From the NCBI GenBank assembly GCA_964436865.1, contig CAYTFK010000003.1:1-64000 (forward strand): a stretch of 64,000 nt of DNA, read 5' to 3'. Both the position numbers and the translations under genes were made by a program. Numbering within the stretch: position 1 is the first letter of the stretch; the number at the start of each line of letters is the position of its first letter. Below are positions 44,446 through 53,255 of the stretch, one piece after another. The DNA is from JAXGPP01 sp964436865. Lineage in GTDB: Bacteria > Planctomycetota > Planctomycetia > Pirellulales > Thermoguttaceae. The notes beneath the pieces were generated by a model that was given only the letters and a program-made list of their open reading frames with translations, was not told the DNA's origin and did not search any database.

Positions 44446-45234
44446 TCAGCAGAGATCCTCAAGATAAGTTCGACGGGCGGCGAGGCATATCGCCCCCGAG
44501 GGGGTGCGAAGTGGTGCGGCAGGCGGAAAGCCTGCCCCCGGAGTGGTGCTCCTTTACCATAATAGCTCCTACGCTTTCCCGCCCGCAATGTTCCCCCTTA
44601 TTGAACTTCAGGTAGGCCGTGCAACGAACTCTTTGAGCTCCAGGGGCGTCCTGGTTCCAGCGCCACGGGCGATTGTCAGCAGGTCGCTCGGCTGGGCGCG
44701 ATCTGTCTGACAACCTGGAAGGCCAGGGTCGGCACCTTCCGACGGTTGATCGAGGCGGCCACCTCAGAGCGAAGCCGTCCGGCATAAAGCTGCAACCGTT
44801 GGAGAATCAACTGTGGCTGTTGGCGCAGTCAGGCGCAAACAAGCTAAAGGCAAAAACGAACCACCCATTGTGCGTACAGCAGTTACGTCAGATGGAACGC
44901 TGTAAACTATTATTGTCACGAGGTTTGCGCCAAGCCTCCGTGCGTAAATCAAGTTCAACACAACGCGGATTGTTGCTCTTCGCGTGCCTGAGTGTAGGCC
45001 GACGGCCGCTCGTCCTCAACAACCTCGACACCCCAAATACCGCACCCAGACTCGCTCGTGCCATCGTCTGCCGGAGGGGGCAACCACGGTTGCAATCCGG
45101 CTGGCAACTGATACACTTACGGTTTTGGTAAAAGTGTCACTGGTTTCAGGGTACGTTCTCAGTTACACGGTGCGAGGAGGGCGCTTCGAGGGGAAGCCCC
45201 CCAGGCCGGCCGGCTAGAGGAATCGCGGTAGCAG
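44446..45234. other. 789-bp gene-free region between ftsH and rpsO
   Basis: Open frames here lack family motifs and have codon use unlike the neighbours. Near ftsH there are two small hairpins (CCCCC-GA-GGGGG around 44502, and GCAGGC-GGAAA-GCCTGC around 44519-44535). The middle is lower in GC, with TATTATTG around 44910. A weak promoter for rpsO could be TTGCAA (45090-45095), 16 bases, TACACT (45112-45117). The last 70 bases before rpsO are GC-rich and foldable, suitable for an S15 autoregulatory leader. No tRNA or known small RNA was recognised. Confidence 0.4.
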
Positions 45235-45504
45235 ATGACCATCACCAGAGAGCAGAAGCAGGAGCTGATTGGGCAGTACAAGCGGGCCGACAACGACACC
45301 GGCTCTGCCGAAGTGCAGGTCGCTATTCTCACCAGCCGTATCAACAGTCTCACCGAGCACCTGCGGTCCCACAAGAAGGACTTCGCCGGTCGCCGCGGGC
45401 TGCTGATGATGGTGGGACGACGCCGTCGCTTGCTCGACTACCTCAAACGGGTTGAGCCGCAGCGCTATCTGGATGCTATTCGTCGTCTCGACATTCGTAA
45501 GTAG
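45235..45504 (+). CDS. rpsO: 30S ribosomal protein S15
   Basis: An 89-residue protein, the normal length. TITREQKQELIGQYKRADND, TGSAEVQVAILTSRINSLTE, HLRSHKKDFAGRRGLLMMVG and RRRRLLDYLKRVEPQRYLDA are canonical S15. It binds 16S rRNA helix h22 and the central-domain junction during assembly. pnp follows 192 bp downstream, the conserved rpsO-pnp arrangement. Confidence 0.98.
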   Translation: MTITREQKQELIGQYKRADNDTGSAEVQVAILTSRINSLTEHLRSHKKDFAGRRGLLMMVGRRRRLLDYLKRVEPQRYLDAIRRLDIRK

Positions 45505-45696
45505 CCGCTCCTTCTGGCGCTTGGTCAGCCGTAGTCCCGCCACATAGTTCCGGGCGGCACGCGCTGGCCACGGATCACTCTGCTGTCGGGTGGTTTCGTG
45601 CCCCGGTTTCGAGCCGGGGCATTCCTCCGGCCGTTTTCGGCGCGCTCCTCCGCCGCTGGTGCGAGAACTTCCCGCGTTGGCGAAGGATTCACAGCA

Positions 45697-47976
45697 TTGA
45701 AAGAACGAGTAGAAACGAGGATCGGACGGGGTACTCTCTGGCTTGAGACCGGAGAGCTGGCAAAGCAGGCGGCCGGAAGCTGCCTTATCGGTTACGGCGA
45801 AACCGTGGTCCTCTGTGCCACCGCCACCGGCCCGGGCCGACCGGGTATCGATTTCTTCCCCCTCACCTGCGACTATCGCGAACGAGTCGCCGCGGCCGGC
45901 AAGTTCCCCGGCGGATTCCTCAAGCGTGAAGGGCGTCCGACCATCAAGGAGACGCTCACCGCGCGGCTCATGGACCGGCCCATCCGGCCGCTCTTCCCCG
46001 ACGGCTTCCGCGACGAGGTCCAGGTTCAGGCCTTCGTTATGGCGGCCGACCGCCAGAACGATCCGGACGTGCTCGCCATGAACGGGGCCGCCGCGGCCCT
46101 GGGAGTCTCCGCCCTGCCGTTCCAGGGACCGCTCGCCTCGGTCCGACTGGGCTTCATCGACGGCGAGTACGTGCCATTCCCCACCCAGGACGAACTCGAG
46201 GAGAGCGACCTCGACCTGATCGTCTCCGGTTCCCGCGACGCCGTCCTGATGATCGAGGGCTTCGCGCGCGAGATGCCCGAAGACCAGATGGCCGAGGCGA
46301 TCGTCAAGGCCCACGAATACATCCGGCAGATCTGCGACCTGCAGCAGGAGCTGATCGACAAGGTGCGGCCGGAGAAGATCGTCGTGCCGCCGCTGCCGCC
46401 CGACGAGCTCTACGAACAGCTCAAGGCGCGCTACTACGAGGATTTCCGCCAGGCCAAGCGGACCGAGGGCAAGCAGGCCCGCGCGGCCGCCGTCCAGGCC
46501 CTCAAGGAACGCGCCATTGCCGAAATGATCCCCGATCCGGCCGCCGAGGGCGCTATCGCAGCCGACGCCCTCGACAAATCGTGGCACGATCTCGAACACA
46601 GGGTGTTGCGCGACGTGATCCTCGATGGCACGCGCCCCGATGGCCGCGGCTTCAAGGAACTGCGCCAAATCACGTGCAAGGTCGATGTCCTCCCCCGCGT
46701 GCACGGCTCCGCCTTGTTCCAACGCGGCGAGACCCAGGCCATGATCACCGTGACCCTGGGCACCTCGCGCGACGAGCAGCGCGTCGACGGCCTGCTGGAA
46801 GAGTACAGCAAGAAGTTCATGCTCGACTACTACTTCCCGCCCTTCTCCGTAGGCGAGGTCCGGCCGATTCGCGGACCCGGCCGCCGGGAGATCGGCCACG
46901 GGATGCTTGCCGAGCGGAGCGTCAAGCCTGTGCTGCCGGAACCGGATCGGTTCCCCTACACCATCCGCATCATTTCCGACATCCTCGAGTCGAACGGCTC
47001 GAGCTCGATGGCCAGCGTCTGCGGCGCTACCCTGGGCCTGATGGCCGCCGGCGTGCCGATCAGCAATCCGGTGGCCGGCATCTCGGTGGGGCTCGTCCAG
47101 GAGGCCGATCGCTGGGTGCTGCTGACCGACATCATCGGCGATGAGGACCACCACGGCGACATGGACTTCAAGATCTCCGGCACCCAGAACGGGATCACCG
47201 GAATCCAGCTCGACCTGAAGACCCTCGGCATCAGCGAGGAGATCATCCGTGCCACGCTCGTCCAGTCGCGCGAGGCCCGCATCGAGATCCTCCGCAAGAT
47301 GCTCACCACCATCCCGCGGCCCCGCGGCGACATATCGATGTGGGCCCCGCGGCTCCTGCGGACCAAGATCGATCCTGAGAAGATCGGCCTGCTGATCGGC
47401 CCCGGCGGCAAGACGATCCGCGCCATCCAGGAGACGACCGGCGCATCGATCGATGTCGACGACGACGGCACGGTGATGATCGCCTCCACCTCCGCGGAAG
47501 GCGCCGAGCAGGCGATGCGCCAGGTCGAGGCCCTCACCGCCAGCGTCGAGGTCGGCCGCGTCTACGAAGGACGCGTGACCAGCATCAAGGATTTCGGCGC
47601 TTTCATCGAGATCCTCCCCGGCAAGGATGGCCTGTGCCATATCAGCGAGCTGTCCGACCAGTACGTTTCGAGCGTCTCCGACGTCTGCAAAGTCGGCGAT
47701 GTGATGCAGGTCAAGGTGATCTCGATCGACGATCAGGACCGCGTGAAGCTCAGCCGCAAGGTCCTGCTGCGCGAGCAGAAGGGCGAGGAGCCCGACGCCC
47801 CTCGCAGCGAAGGCGGACGCCCCGAGGGAGAACGCAGCGAGCGCGGCGATCGGGAGCGTGATCGCGGTGACCGGGAGCGGGGAGACCGGGATCGCGGCGA
47901 TCGCGGACGGGGAGACCGTGGGCGCGGCGATCGCGGACGCGGCGACGGTGGACGCCGCGGCAACGGCGGCCGCTAG
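45697..47976 (+). CDS. pnp: Polyribonucleotide nucleotidyltransferase (PNPase)
   Basis: A 759-residue phosphorolytic 3'-5' exoribonuclease. The start is inferred as TTG at 45697 (LKERVETRIGRGTLWLETG), with AAGGA ten bases upstream; no ATG fits. Two RNase PH domains flank an all-helical linker: KREGRPTIKETLTARLMDRP in the first, FQRGETQAMITVTLGTSRDE and GDEDHHGDMDFKISGTQNGI in the second, carrying the catalytic Asp residues. A KH domain (IGLLIGPGGKTIRAIQETTG, ~558) and an S1 domain (GRVYEGRVTSIKDFGAFIEI, ~618) follow. The last ~60 residues are an Arg/Gly/Asp/Glu-rich repeat tail not part of the core enzyme. A strong terminator follows. Confidence 0.97.
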   Translation: MKERVETRIGRGTLWLETGELAKQAAGSCLIGYGETVVLCATATGPGRPGIDFFPLTCDYRERVAAAGKFPGGFLKREGRPTIKETLTARLMDRPIRPLFPDGFRDEVQVQAFVMAADRQNDPDVLAMNGAAAALGVSALPFQGPLASVRLGFIDGEYVPFPTQDELEESDLDLIVSGSRDAVLMIEGFAREMPEDQMAEAIVKAHEYIRQICDLQQELIDKVRPEKIVVPPLPPDELYEQLKARYYEDFRQAKRTEGKQARAAAVQALKERAIAEMIPDPAAEGAIAADALDKSWHDLEHRVLRDVILDGTRPDGRGFKELRQITCKVDVLPRVHGSALFQRGETQAMITVTLGTSRDEQRVDGLLEEYSKKFMLDYYFPPFSVGEVRPIRGPGRREIGHGMLAERSVKPVLPEPDRFPYTIRIISDILESNGSSSMASVCGATLGLMAAGVPISNPVAGISVGLVQEADRWVLLTDIIGDEDHHGDMDFKISGTQNGITGIQLDLKTLGISEEIIRATLVQSREARIEILRKMLTTIPRPRGDISMWAPRLLRTKIDPEKIGLLIGPGGKTIRAIQETTGASIDVDDDGTVMIASTSAEGAEQAMRQVEALTASVEVGRVYEGRVTSIKDFGAFIEILPGKDGLCHISELSDQYVSSVSDVCKVGDVMQVKVISIDDQDRVKLSRKVLLREQKGEEPDAPRSEGGRPEGERSERGDRERDRGDRERGDRDRGDRGRGDRGRGDRGRGDGGRRGNGGR
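47836..47970 (+). repeat. Repeat tract encoding the RGD-rich tail of PNPase
   Basis: Degenerate 9-15-bp units of the type CGCGGCGATCGG / GGAGACCGGGAT encode GDRERDRGDRERGDRDRGDR and then RGRGD copies. The DNA is repetitive in codon pattern but not identical from unit to unit, so the protein repeat is likely selected rather than a recent slippage product. Confidence 0.7.
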
Positions 47977-48010
47977 TTGCGGCTGGAAGACAACGTCCGT
48001 ATTCGGGCGG

Positions 48011-48050
48011 CATGCCCACACGTCGACATGCGGCGTGTGGGCATGTTCTT
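48011..48050 (+). terminator. Hairpin terminator after pnp
   Basis: CATGCCCACACG (48011-48022), 11-base loop, CGTGTGGGCATG (48034-48045), followed by TTCTT. A perfect 12-bp stem starting 34 bp after the pnp stop separates the rpsO-pnp unit from the two-component genes. Confidence 0.75.
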
Positions 48051-48107
48051 CACAACTTGTGCTCCACATGACGGATTGCCTCGCGCCGAACGCGAGCAGT
48101 ACAGACG

Positions 48108-48860
48108 ATGATCGCACCACCCAACTTGTCTGAAAGCGACATCAATCGCCGGCTTGTCGACCAGTACACCGAGATCGCGCGGCTGGCGGGCGGTCTGGCG
48201 CACGAGATCAAGAATCCGCTGTCGACGATCTGCCTCAACATGGAGCTGCTGGCCGAGGACTTCGCCGACCCGCAGACGCCGCGCGACCGCCGCACGCTGG
48301 CCAAGGTGCAGGTCGTGCAGCGCGAGTGCCAGCGGCTGCAGTCGCTGTTGGACGATTTCCTCAATTTCGCCCGCGTCCGCCCGCTCAGCTTCCAGCCGAG
48401 CAACCTCAACGGCCTGATCGGCGACCTGCTCGACTTTTTCGCCCCCAAGGCCAAGGAAGCTGGCATCGAGGTCATTGACTACCTCGCCAGCGACCTGCCC
48501 TCCGTCCTCCTCGACCGCGAGGCGATGCACCGGGCGCTGTTGAACCTGATCCTCAACGCCGAGCAGGCCATGCCCGGCGGCGGCCAGCTTGTGGTGCGCA
48601 CCCGGGCCGCCGGCGATTGGGTCGTGCTCGACCTCATCGACACCGGTTCGGGCATGGACCGCGCCACGCAGGAAAGAGTGTTCGACGTATTCTACTCCAC
48701 CAAGCGCGGCGGCAGCGGCCTGGGATTGCCCACCGCCAGGAAGATTATCGAGGCCCACGGCGGGCAGATGATGCTGCAGAGCGAGGTCGGCCGGGGCACG
48801 CAGTTCACCATCAAGCTTCCGGTGCTTCCGCGCCTGGCCGCCGACGGCAGCACTGGTTGA
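48108..48860 (+). CDS. Soluble sensor histidine kinase (NtrB-like core)
   Basis: A 250-residue kinase with no membrane segment and almost no sensor: HisKA starts at once with LAGGLAHEIKNPLSTICLNM (phospho-acceptor His32), followed by HATPase_c with N-box NLILNAEQAMPGGGQ (Asn150), DTGSGMD (178-184), FYSTKRGGSGLGLPTA and GGQMMLQSEVGRGTQFTI. With the NtrC-type regulator 120 bp downstream it forms a two-component pair. The input signal must come through a partner protein or the very short N-terminus. Confidence 0.92.
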   Translation: MIAPPNLSESDINRRLVDQYTEIARLAGGLAHEIKNPLSTICLNMELLAEDFADPQTPRDRRTLAKVQVVQRECQRLQSLLDDFLNFARVRPLSFQPSNLNGLIGDLLDFFAPKAKEAGIEVIDYLASDLPSVLLDREAMHRALLNLILNAEQAMPGGGQLVVRTRAAGDWVVLDLIDTGSGMDRATQERVFDVFYSTKRGGSGLGLPTARKIIEAHGGQMMLQSEVGRGTQFTIKLPVLPRLAADGSTG

Positions 48861-48980
48861 CGCTCGCGGCAGCGATTGGCCGGGCGGAACAGAGCGGAGG
48901 CGGAGCCGTGCGGCCTCGCGGCGGGATGCCTTCTTCCAACGAACTCCATCCGATCATCGAGCACTGACGGTTTTCATCCC

Positions 48981-50384
48981 ATGGCTGTCTCCGAAGAAAA
49001 CGCCGCCGAAGCCGTTCCCCAACCCGCTGCCGATGTCCTGATCATCGACAACGAGGCGGCTCATGCCGAGGTCGTCGCCGAGGCCCTCGACCGCGTGGGC
49101 TTCGCCTGCCACATCGCGACCTCCGGCGCCCAGGGGGCCGAGCTGATCTCCGATCGCCACTTCGACGTCATCATCACCGACCTGGTGATGCACGATATCG
49201 ACGGCCTGGGCATTCTCGCCCGGGCCAAGGAGGAACTGCCCGACTCGGAGGTCATCCTCATCACCGGCCACGGCTCGGTCCCTTCGGCCGTCGAGGCGAT
49301 GAAACGCGGAGCCTTCAACTACCTGCTCAAGCCGCTGGACCTCAATCAACTCCGCGCCGTCGCGCAGCGGGCTGCCGAGGCGGCCCGCCTGCGGCAGGCC
49401 AACGTCGAGCTCAAACGGCGCCTCGACGAAAAGTTCGGATTCGAGGGAGTCATCGGCGACAGCCCGCAGATGCGCGACGTCATCGAACGGCTCAAGCGGA
49501 TCGCCCCCACCAACGCCAGCGTGCTCATCCAGGGAGAAACGGGCACCGGCAAGGAACTGGTCGCCCAGGCCATCCACCAGAACAGCCCGCGCAAGAACAA
49601 GCCCTTTGTCGCCCTCAACTGCGCCGCGCTGAGCGAGAACATCCTCGAGAGCGAACTCTTCGGCCATGTCAGGGGCGCGTTCACCGACGCCTCGACCGAC
49701 CGCGTCGGCAAGTTCGAGTACGCCCACGGCGGCACGCTGTTCCTCGACGAAGTGGGCGACATGCCGATGGCCACTCAGATCAAGCTCCTCCGCGTGCTCG
49801 AAAACGGCGAGATCACCCGGGTGGGCTCCAATGATCCGATCAAGGTCAACGTGCGGATCCTCTCGGCCACCAACCGCCATCTCGAAGACGCGATCCAGGC
49901 CGGAACGTTCCGCAGTGACCTCTACCACCGCCTCAAGGTGGTCACCGTGCGCCTGCCGACCTTGCGCGAGCGGAGCGCCGACATCCCCGTGCTCATTGAC
50001 CACTTCATCAAGCTGTTTGCCAAGACCCATGGCAAGCAGATCCGCGGCGTTTCTCCCCCTTGCCGCCGCCGGTTGCTGGCCTACCAGTGGCCGGGCAACG
50101 TCCGCGAACTCAAGAATGCGGTCGAAAGCATGGTGGTGGTCGACTACGACGGACTTCTCGATCTCGACGATCTGCCCGAGCAACTCGCCGATTCGGCCGA
50201 ACCCCAGGGTGAACCGGCCGCCGCGTCGCTCGCCGGCCTGGTCGGCAGGCCCCTGGAAGAACTCGAGCGGCTGTTCATCGCCGAGACGCTCCGCGTCACC
50301 GCCGGCAACCGCGAAGAGGCGGCCAACATGCTCGGCATCGGCGAGCGGACGCTGTACCGCAAGATCAAGGAATACCAGCTATGA
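48981..50384 (+). CDS. Sigma-54-dependent response regulator (NtrC family)
   Basis: A 467-residue activator starting MAVSEENAAEAVPQ. The receiver domain has the phospho-acceptor Asp67 in VIITDLVMHDIDG and the Lys in LLKPLDL; the AAA+ domain has GETGTGKELV (185-194), ESELFGHVRGAFTDA (sigma-54 contact loop GAFTDA, 232-237) and GTLFLDEVGDMP; the C-terminal Fis-type helix-turn-helix is NREEAANMLGIGERTLYRKI. It activates RNA polymerase with sigma-54 at unknown targets. Its partner is the kinase upstream. The stop overlaps the convergent Uma2 gene by 6 bp. Confidence 0.95.
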   Translation: MAVSEENAAEAVPQPAADVLIIDNEAAHAEVVAEALDRVGFACHIATSGAQGAELISDRHFDVIITDLVMHDIDGLGILARAKEELPDSEVILITGHGSVPSAVEAMKRGAFNYLLKPLDLNQLRAVAQRAAEAARLRQANVELKRRLDEKFGFEGVIGDSPQMRDVIERLKRIAPTNASVLIQGETGTGKELVAQAIHQNSPRKNKPFVALNCAALSENILESELFGHVRGAFTDASTDRVGKFEYAHGGTLFLDEVGDMPMATQIKLLRVLENGEITRVGSNDPIKVNVRILSATNRHLEDAIQAGTFRSDLYHRLKVVTVRLPTLRERSADIPVLIDHFIKLFAKTHGKQIRGVSPPCRRRLLAYQWPGNVRELKNAVESMVVVDYDGLLDLDDLPEQLADSAEPQGEPAAASLAGLVGRPLEELERLFIAETLRVTAGNREEAANMLGIGERTLYRKIKEYQL

Positions 50385-51086
50385 CGGCTGCCCCGGCTCC
50401 GGCGGCTTGCGGTCGGCGCGGGCGAAGACTTCCGCCAGCGGCAACCTGAAGCCGGGGAGCACCTCGCCGCCGTCGAGCACGCCCTGGGAGTCGATCTCGC
50501 TCGCCGACTCTGGCGACGTGAACACCCGAGCTGTTCGGTTCTTGGGATCGATATACCACACCAGCCGCGTGCCCGACCGGAAATACTCGTCAAGCTTCCG
50601 GCGCATCTCGCCCGGCGTATTCGCCTCCGAGAGCACCTCCACCGCCAGATCGGGCGCCAGGCTCCAGATCGCGTCCTGCGGCCGCCCCTCCGGCGGCAAG
50701 CGATTCCACGACAGGAAGGCGACGTCCGGTATCCTCACCAACTGCGGCAGGATCTTCAGCATGCCGTCCGGCGCGGTGACCAGGCCGAGGTTCCGCTCAT
50801 CAACGAAACTGCCGAGCATCCGGATAATGATCCCCGCCAGCACCGACTCGTAAGTGCCCATGGTCTTCTCTACCAGAACGCCGTCCACGAGCTCACAGAT
50901 CCGACCAATCCGCTGCTTCGCCTCCAGCACGTCCTTTTCGACAGCCGTGCCAGGAGGGGGTACGGTCCGGATCCGATCCAGCGGAATGTCTCCCAGACGG
51001 GCGACAAGATCGGCGAGCGTCTCGTCGCGCCAGCCCGTTGGCGGCGAGGAGCTCACCGGATTCTGAAGCGAAGTGGTGGTCGCCAT
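50379..51086 (-). CDS. Uma2 family protein (DUF820, PD-(D/E)XK nuclease fold)
   Basis: A 235-residue protein from MATTTSLQNPVSSSPPTGWR behind GAGGACC. The Uma2 core is ICELVDGVLVEKTMGTYESV, GLVTAPDGMLKILPQLVRIP, DVAFLSWNRLPPEGRP, APDLAVEVLSEANTPGEMRR and KLDEYFRSGTRLVWYIDPKN. The motif PDV...AVEVLS carries the Asp and Glu of the PD-(D/E)XK nuclease site. The family is expanded in cyanobacteria and planctomycetes, biological role unknown. It is convergent with the NtrC-type gene. Confidence 0.88.
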   Translation of the reverse strand: MATTTSLQNPVSSSPPTGWRDETLADLVARLGDIPLDRIRTVPPPGTAVEKDVLEAKQRIGRICELVDGVLVEKTMGTYESVLAGIIIRMLGSFVDERNLGLVTAPDGMLKILPQLVRIPDVAFLSWNRLPPEGRPQDAIWSLAPDLAVEVLSEANTPGEMRRKLDEYFRSGTRLVWYIDPKNRTARVFTSPESASEIDSQGVLDGGEVLPGFRLPLAEVFARADRKPPEPGQPS

Positions 51087-51319
51087 CGGTAGGTCCTCGC
51101 AGCGAAGGCCCATTTGCCCCTACAAATGCCAGCGCGCTACGCTGCGCCATTATACCACGACCCGACCGCCGCGGCCCTGACGCTCCCCTTGGCCGGCGTT
51201 GGAGTCCCGGCTTCAGCCGGCCTTGAAATCGCTTTCCGAAACCGGCCTGGCAGTCGCAGTCTAGCGCCGGCACTCCAGCGCTCCGCTCGACCAGGGACTC
51301 CGCGTCCCGGCACGAGCGA

Positions 51320-52933
51320 TCACTCCGCCCCGCGTGCCACTCTCACGGGTTCGGGCGAGGCCTCCGGCCCAGCCTGTGCCTGCCGCTCTTCGAGCCACTG
51401 GCGCACCGGCTTGACCACGCCCCCTTGGATCTTGATGATCGCGCCCACGGTCGCCAGTCCCAGCGCGATCACCAGCAGGACGTTGAACACGGCCCGCCCC
51501 AGTCCGCGTCCCACCGCGTCGCCGATGTAGCTCCGCTTGTTGTTCATCACCAGGAAGATGAGGTACGCGATCGGCAGCATCGTGAAGCAGATCGCCGAAG
51601 CGACCACCGGGAACCAGATCACCTTGTTGATGTTGAACACCACGCCCAGGATGCCCACCGCCGGCACCAGCGTGAACATGCGGTACCGCGTCGTGGTGTA
51701 CTCCAGGCCGAACATCTCGCACAGCGTGAAGCCGCAGACCACCATGTGCGCCGAAACGGCTCCGCAGGTCATCCCGATCAGCCCCAGATTGAAGATGATC
51801 CGGCCCAGATGTTCTCCCATCACGCTCGACAGCGATCCCGCCGCCTTGAGCGGCGAAATCTCCGTGCGGATCATCTCGTTGTTGGGATCGTACACGCCCC
51901 CCACCGTCATCGCCAGCACGACCAGCGATGTGGCCAGCAGGAACGGCAGAAACATCGACATTCCCAGGTCCCACCGCGAGAGCTTCTTGTGGTTTGCGCC
52001 CCACCCCTTGGCCAGCAGCGAATAGGGGTAGAGGAACGTCATGTTGATCCCCACCGCCGCCCCCAGCATGCCGAGCACCAGCGTCACCGTGTCCATGTTG
52101 GCGGCCGTCAGGCCCGCGCGCGGCTCGACTTCCGGAATGCCGTACCAGCCGATGAATCCCTTGCCCACTTCCGCCCACTGGATGCGCGCGAAGTTCGCCA
52201 CCACGACGATGCCGAACGACAGGATCACCAGCGCGATCACGCCCCGCAGGAACCACTCGTAGAGCTTGATGCCGCGCGATCCGCTGCCGTAGTTCCAGGT
52301 AGTGAACATGTTCAGGCTCAGGATCAACAGGCCCGTGCCGATGCTCACCGCCAGACCGGCCGTCGTCAGCGACATCTCGGCCCCCGATCCGGTCTGCAGA
52401 GTCAGCCCGCCCACCGTGCCCACCAGCTCGCGAGCCGCCCCCGCGGCAAGCGTGTATTGCGGGAAGTGCCAGATCACCGAGGCGACCACCGTTCCCAGCG
52501 CCCAGAAGAAGACGAGCACCCGGCTCAGTTCCCGCCCAAACGCGCGATACGGCCGCTCGCCCGTCGTCAGCACCACGTTCCCCAGCGCCGCCAGCATGCA
52601 GACGCCGAGAAACATCCCCACCGGCTGCACCCACAGCAGCTTGTACCCGAACGAGGCCCCCGCCATCACCGACGCGGCAGCGCTGCCCGCCCCCAGCGTC
52701 ATGGCGCTTTGCAGCAGCCCCGGCCCGGTCCGCTTTATATAGCCCCCGGCGCGGGCCAGAAACGGCTTGCTCTCCAGGGCCTTCAGCTCCGCCACTTCGC
52801 GGGCCAGCCGCTCCGGATCCCACTTGCTGGTCATCGGCAGGCCTTTGGAAACCGGCTTGGCGCCGTCCGGCGCGACAGACTCTCTCAAAATGGGGGACGG
52901 AGCTTCAGACGGTGTCTTCGGGTTCGCCGGCAC
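51320..52933 (-). CDS. Nramp-fold membrane transporter, divergent
   Basis: A 537-residue polytopic protein with about 11 transmembrane helices. A GTG at 52933 with GGAGAG eight bases upstream is preferred; MTSKWDPERLAREV at 52834 is the alternative. RAGGYIKRTGPGLLQSAMTL matches the start of Nramp TM1, but the DPGN metal site reads LGAGS, and in TM6 the usual MPH reads MTFLYPYS. Other helices such as FFWALGTVVASVIWHFPQYT and WFPVVASAICFTMLPIAYLI follow the Nramp order. Nramp proteins import Mn or Fe with protons; this branch lacks the metal ligands, so substrate is open. Confidence 0.8.
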   Translation of the reverse strand: MPANPKTPSEAPSPILRESVAPDGAKPVSKGLPMTSKWDPERLAREVAELKALESKPFLARAGGYIKRTGPGLLQSAMTLGAGSAAASVMAGASFGYKLLWVQPVGMFLGVCMLAALGNVVLTTGERPYRAFGRELSRVLVFFWALGTVVASVIWHFPQYTLAAGAARELVGTVGGLTLQTGSGAEMSLTTAGLAVSIGTGLLILSLNMFTTWNYGSGSRGIKLYEWFLRGVIALVILSFGIVVVANFARIQWAEVGKGFIGWYGIPEVEPRAGLTAANMDTVTLVLGMLGAAVGINMTFLYPYSLLAKGWGANHKKLSRWDLGMSMFLPFLLATSLVVLAMTVGGVYDPNNEMIRTEISPLKAAGSLSSVMGEHLGRIIFNLGLIGMTCGAVSAHMVVCGFTLCEMFGLEYTTTRYRMFTLVPAVGILGVVFNINKVIWFPVVASAICFTMLPIAYLIFLVMNNKRSYIGDAVGRGLGRAVFNVLLVIALGLATVGAIIKIQGGVVKPVRQWLEERQAQAGPEASPEPVRVARGAE

Positions 52934-53255
52934 GGCAGTCTCTCCAGAATGAGGGTGGGGCGGCAGGCACACGCAGGCCAGGCATTTGTGCCGGGCCCTC
53001 TCCATTGCGCGGCAGGGTGCGGGACTTGCCGCAGATCCTGCAGATTACCCGTAATCGGCTCCGGCCGCAACCAATTGGGTTCGGGCAAAGAGTCCGCTCG
53101 GCATGATCGTCAAACGGCCGGGCGCATCGGCCCGCAACGATCCGGACAACCGCTGCAGTGCGCCGGATTTCACCGCCGCTGCCTCGGCGAAACCCGCCTC
53201 GCGCCGCTACAATATCCAGACCATCTCAACCGCGGAAGGATCCTCATAGTTCATT
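52934..53255. other. 322-bp divergent spacer, nothing recognised
   Basis: Contains the upstream regions of the Nramp-like gene and mutL. Frames here are Arg/Pro-rich shadows. The mutL ribosome site is GGAAGGATCC near 53236. No dyad, RNA gene or clear promoter was seen. Confidence 0.35.

Noticed and set aside
44673..45131. A 152-codon frame in the spacer before rpsO
   Set aside because: Codon use and composition unlike neighbours, no ribosome site, no known motif.
45160..45234. A riboswitch in the rpsO leader
   Set aside because: GC-rich and foldable, but no known riboswitch core; S15 autoregulation is the better explanation.
45214..48120. A 968-codon minus-strand frame across rpsO and pnp
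   Set aside because: Antisense to two unmistakable housekeeping genes and compositionally a shadow.
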